From Lasioglossum baleicum (lineage: Eukaryota > Arthropoda > Insecta > Hymenoptera > Halictidae), in NCBI RefSeq assembly GCF_051020765.1, contig NC_134929.1, positions 1,390,786-1,454,785 of the forward strand: a stretch of DNA of 64,000 bases, read 5' to 3'. The notes under the pieces were generated by a model that was not told where the DNA came from, did no database searches, and worked only from the letters and a program-made list of their open reading frames with translations. Shown one piece after another: positions 61,701 to 64,000 of this stretch (positions are counted from its first letter, which is position 1; the number at the start of each line of letters is the position of its first letter). The position numbers were made by a program, and so were the translations under genes.

Positions 61701-62409
61701 AAATGAACATAATCTGTAATAAAGATAACTTCGCTGTTTGTTCTATGCAAATACTCAAACGATTACGTAAATCGATGTATGTATTAAAATATAAAAAGAA
61801 ATTTTTGAATAACATATACATTTATTTGGTCCAAGTAAACGTTTTATCGATTCAGCAAGAGTCAATAAGCTATGTTATAGTCTGAACTAAACATGCTATT
61901 GAATAAATCGGAAAAGCTATTCAGTAAAAAAGAAATACCGACAAATAAATAAATATGATATTGATTTAATTGAAAATGTAATCGATTCAACTAAAAAATT
62001 TTGTTTAATAAATTAACAAAGCAACTGATGGAATAAAAATCGTATTAAATGAATAGAAAAAAATATCACACGAACTAAAAATGATATTTCATTGTTAACT
62101 GATCATAATAAACTATAATCAAGTATAGTCACGTCAATTGTACGTTCATTCACCCAGAGTATATAGTTCATGAATGGAACAGCGTTCACGATTCATGTAA
62201 CCAAATTTGGATTTGTATTGATAATTGTTAGGGCTGTAAGAATAAATGTACAGTTGACGAGATGTTGTGTTCTTGTTGCATAAATGGGAATGCATTTCAA
62301 AGTGGATTCTTTTTTCAAAACAAAAGATATTAATTTCAATGAATTTTATTTTTAACAATACAAGAGAGTTATACATATCCATACATTTACAAATTTTATG
62401 CGTATTAAT
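61701..62409. other. AT-rich stretch without a gene
   Basis: Composition is strongly AT-rich with only short chance ORFs. The last 150 bp may be 3' untranslated sequence of the transposase gene on the minus strand. I see no repeat structure. Confidence 0.5.
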
Positions 62410-64000
62410 TTAAGGTATCTTTGGAATGTACGTATCACCCGCAGCGACGACATGAATATTAAGTGGAGAGAAATCAATTATTTGTGTTTGAAGAATAAAG
62501 CCCCAAGAATCTGATGATGAAATTAAATATGCGTAATAATGATCGACAAATGTTATAATCTTTAAAATCTTGAAAACGAAGTAAACTTTACGATAAGAAT
62601 CAGTCAAAATATATTTTATTTGGCCAACACGGTCACTTTCATTTATTTTAATTACCATATGTGGTTTATATTTTGTACCGTTAATTTGTGCCCAAGACAC
62701 AGCCTTTAAGCTTGTAACTAACTCTGTAGGTATGACTGATTTAAAATCATCATAATCTTTTACATTTTTTAATATATCGCACATAGTAGGCCCTACATCA
62801 AGACGCTGACAGAAACCTTTGCGAGAAATAAATCTGTAATTAAGAAATAATTGCTGCTTAATCGCTAATGTATATGATGGGTTACATCGAGATGTTATAA
62901 CTTTAGCAGTTGCTTTCAATTCTTTATGTTTTGCTTCGAATCGGGCACTTGACATATACTTTATAGGACCTGTGGTTCGCATAATGCGCGGATAATGTAG
63001 TAATATGTGATGCTTGAATTTTAATTGTTCCTGAAATACTTGACAATAGAGTTTGTGGTGTCCCGTTATTAATTTAGTCAACGTGTCAATGTTTTTTTCA
63101 TTTACTTTGCGACACATGACAATTGAAACTATTTTGCGAAGAAATATATAAATTTCCCACAATTCATGTTTTTTTGGGACCAGGTCGCCAATCAGTAAAC
63201 CAAAATAATAAAACAAACATGCCATCTCAGATGCTGAACAAATTATGTATCCCTTTTTTAAAGAATCTGCCGTTATAAGAGTTGGAGTATTTTGAGATTC
63301 TTGGGATCCATAATCAAAGAAACGAATTCGATGATTTAATATTTCGAGTGAAAATATTTTTTCATCGACAATAAACCTTTTCAATATTTTTCCAATTTCA
63401 TAGCGGCAAATTCCTTCAAAAATGTCGTGTATTGGGTCAACTGAAATATTTATTACAGCGTGGAAATTTTTGATCGAATTAAAAGTACACTCTTCGTAAA
63501 CGCCTTTATCGATGTTTTTTGCATTTCTTTCGTAATTTTCAATTGTTCGTATTAATTGAACATCTTCAACGACTTGTGATCGTTGCATCTCTTTATCAGC
63601 TTCGCAAATTCGACACGAAAAATTGCAGTTAAAGCTCTTGCTGAAGCCGAGGATCGTATTAAGACCCAAATTGTCACCAAGAATATGCAATAAAACAAAA
63701 TTAATTTTCTTTTTCGTGTTTTTTATAGAAATTGTAATACCAGTCGTTTCGAGTTCTTTCAATTGTTCCACAATATTAAAGAATATTGAATTATTCTCAC
63801 ACTGTTTATGGTCTTCAGAATTATGCAATTGTACAAGAAATATATTCTCAAGCTGACTGGCGTATTGCTCAGGAATACAGCCAATAGTGCAATACACCGC
63901 GCCAAGTTTATGCAATCCTCGATGGGTTCCCAATGGGTTGTTTATTTCTAAGTCATCAAAATACAGTATTAACGGTAAAACGACATTATCGTATTGTTGC
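62410..64000 (-). CDS. CACTA/EnSpm-like transposase, 5' part beyond the window
   Basis: The open frame continues through the window edge: upstream of the first internal Met at 63933 the same frame reads LPLILYFDDLEINNPLG, so the gene is partial at 64000. Conserved points are GTHRGLHKLGAVY, then LLHILGDNLGLNTILGF (a GD motif), a Cys pair in CNFSCRIC, and DPIHDIFEGICRYEIG further on. This order resembles animal transposases of the Transposase_21/EnSpm (CACTA) type. Asp in LGDN and VDPIHD are candidate catalytic residues. No stop or frameshift occurs in 530 codons, so the gene may be young or domesticated. No terminal repeats are seen inside the window. Superfamily assignment is from motif memory. 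Confidence 0.6.
   Translation of the reverse strand, partial: QQYDNVVLPLILYFDDLEINNPLGTHRGLHKLGAVYCTIGCIPEQYASQLENIFLVQLHNSEDHKQCENNSIFFNIVEQLKELETTGITISIKNTKKKINFVLLHILGDNLGLNTILGFSKSFNCNFSCRICEADKEMQRSQVVEDVQLIRTIENYERNAKNIDKGVYEECTFNSIKNFHAVINISVDPIHDIFEGICRYEIGKILKRFIVDEKIFSLEILNHRIRFFDYGSQESQNTPTLITADSLKKGYIICSASEMACLFYYFGLLIGDLVPKKHELWEIYIFLRKIVSIVMCRKVNEKNIDTLTKLITGHHKLYCQVFQEQLKFKHHILLHYPRIMRTTGPIKYMSSARFEAKHKELKATAKVITSRCNPSYTLAIKQQLFLNYRFISRKGFCQRLDVGPTMCDILKNVKDYDDFKSVIPTELVTSLKAVSWAQINGTKYKPHMVIKINESDRVGQIKYILTDSYRKVYFVFKILKIITFVDHYYAYLISSSDSWGFILQTQIIDFSPLNIHVVAAGDTYIPKIP

Overview
The window looks like a heterochromatic, transposon-packed stretch of an insect genome, most likely an ant or other hymenopteran. 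That is an inference from the element mix, short GT-AG introns, AT-rich flanks and the absence of bacterial operon signals. I see no ordinary host gene. Nearly everything can be assigned to mobile elements, many nested inside one another, and a 100-bp run of N at 45125-45224 marks an assembly gap.

Region 1 (1-4603): degenerate repeats, a 1.1-kb inverted-repeat MITE, G-rich tracts and scattered modules. Region 2 (4604-29746): a Polinton/Maverick (adintovirus-like) provirus bounded by ~490-bp inverted repeats. It carries protein-primed DNA polymerase B (broken), a retroviral-type integrase with chromodomain, an FtsK/HerA-type packaging ATPase, an adenain-like protease, a PLA2-domain protein, penton-like and double-jelly-roll capsid proteins, several small unknown genes, a three-exon microgene, and a single-BIR (IAP-like) gene at 22973-23368 that is the most notable cargo. 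The polymerase is split by a 5.9-kb ISL2EU/PIF-like DNA transposon with exactly matched 1,296-bp terminal repeats, each holding a tRNA-like sequence. A Gypsy element with visually identical LTRs sits between the BIR gene and the microgene.

Region 3 (29747-43030): a 5'-truncated env-bearing Gypsy (errantivirus-like) on the + strand. Its env gene is interrupted by a Copia (33474-40426, minus strand), whose gag-pol is in turn interrupted by a 2.06-kb fold-back MITE. Next comes a broken PIF/Harbinger transposase with a related MITE in its intron. Region 4 (43031-49005): dispersed repeats, a fold-back next to the gap, and an unassigned retroelement 3' end: a repeat-rich protein, a novel-looking Cys-rich domain also found in the Polinton terminal repeats, and a 1.8-kb LTR with a long array of short palindromes. 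Region 5 (49006-64000): a hAT remnant, a BEL/Pao integrase remnant, a + strand Copia split by a 944-bp hAT MITE and truncated by a second Gypsy (minus strand) whose reverse transcriptase core is deleted in frame, a GC-rich unassigned block, and a CACTA/EnSpm-like transposase running off the window end.

The Polinton genes form a virion-morphogenesis and replication set: polymerase plus integrase for propagation, ATPase plus protease plus capsid proteins for particle assembly, PLA2 plausibly for membrane breach, and BIR plausibly for blocking cell death. The broken polymerase means this copy cannot be autonomous.
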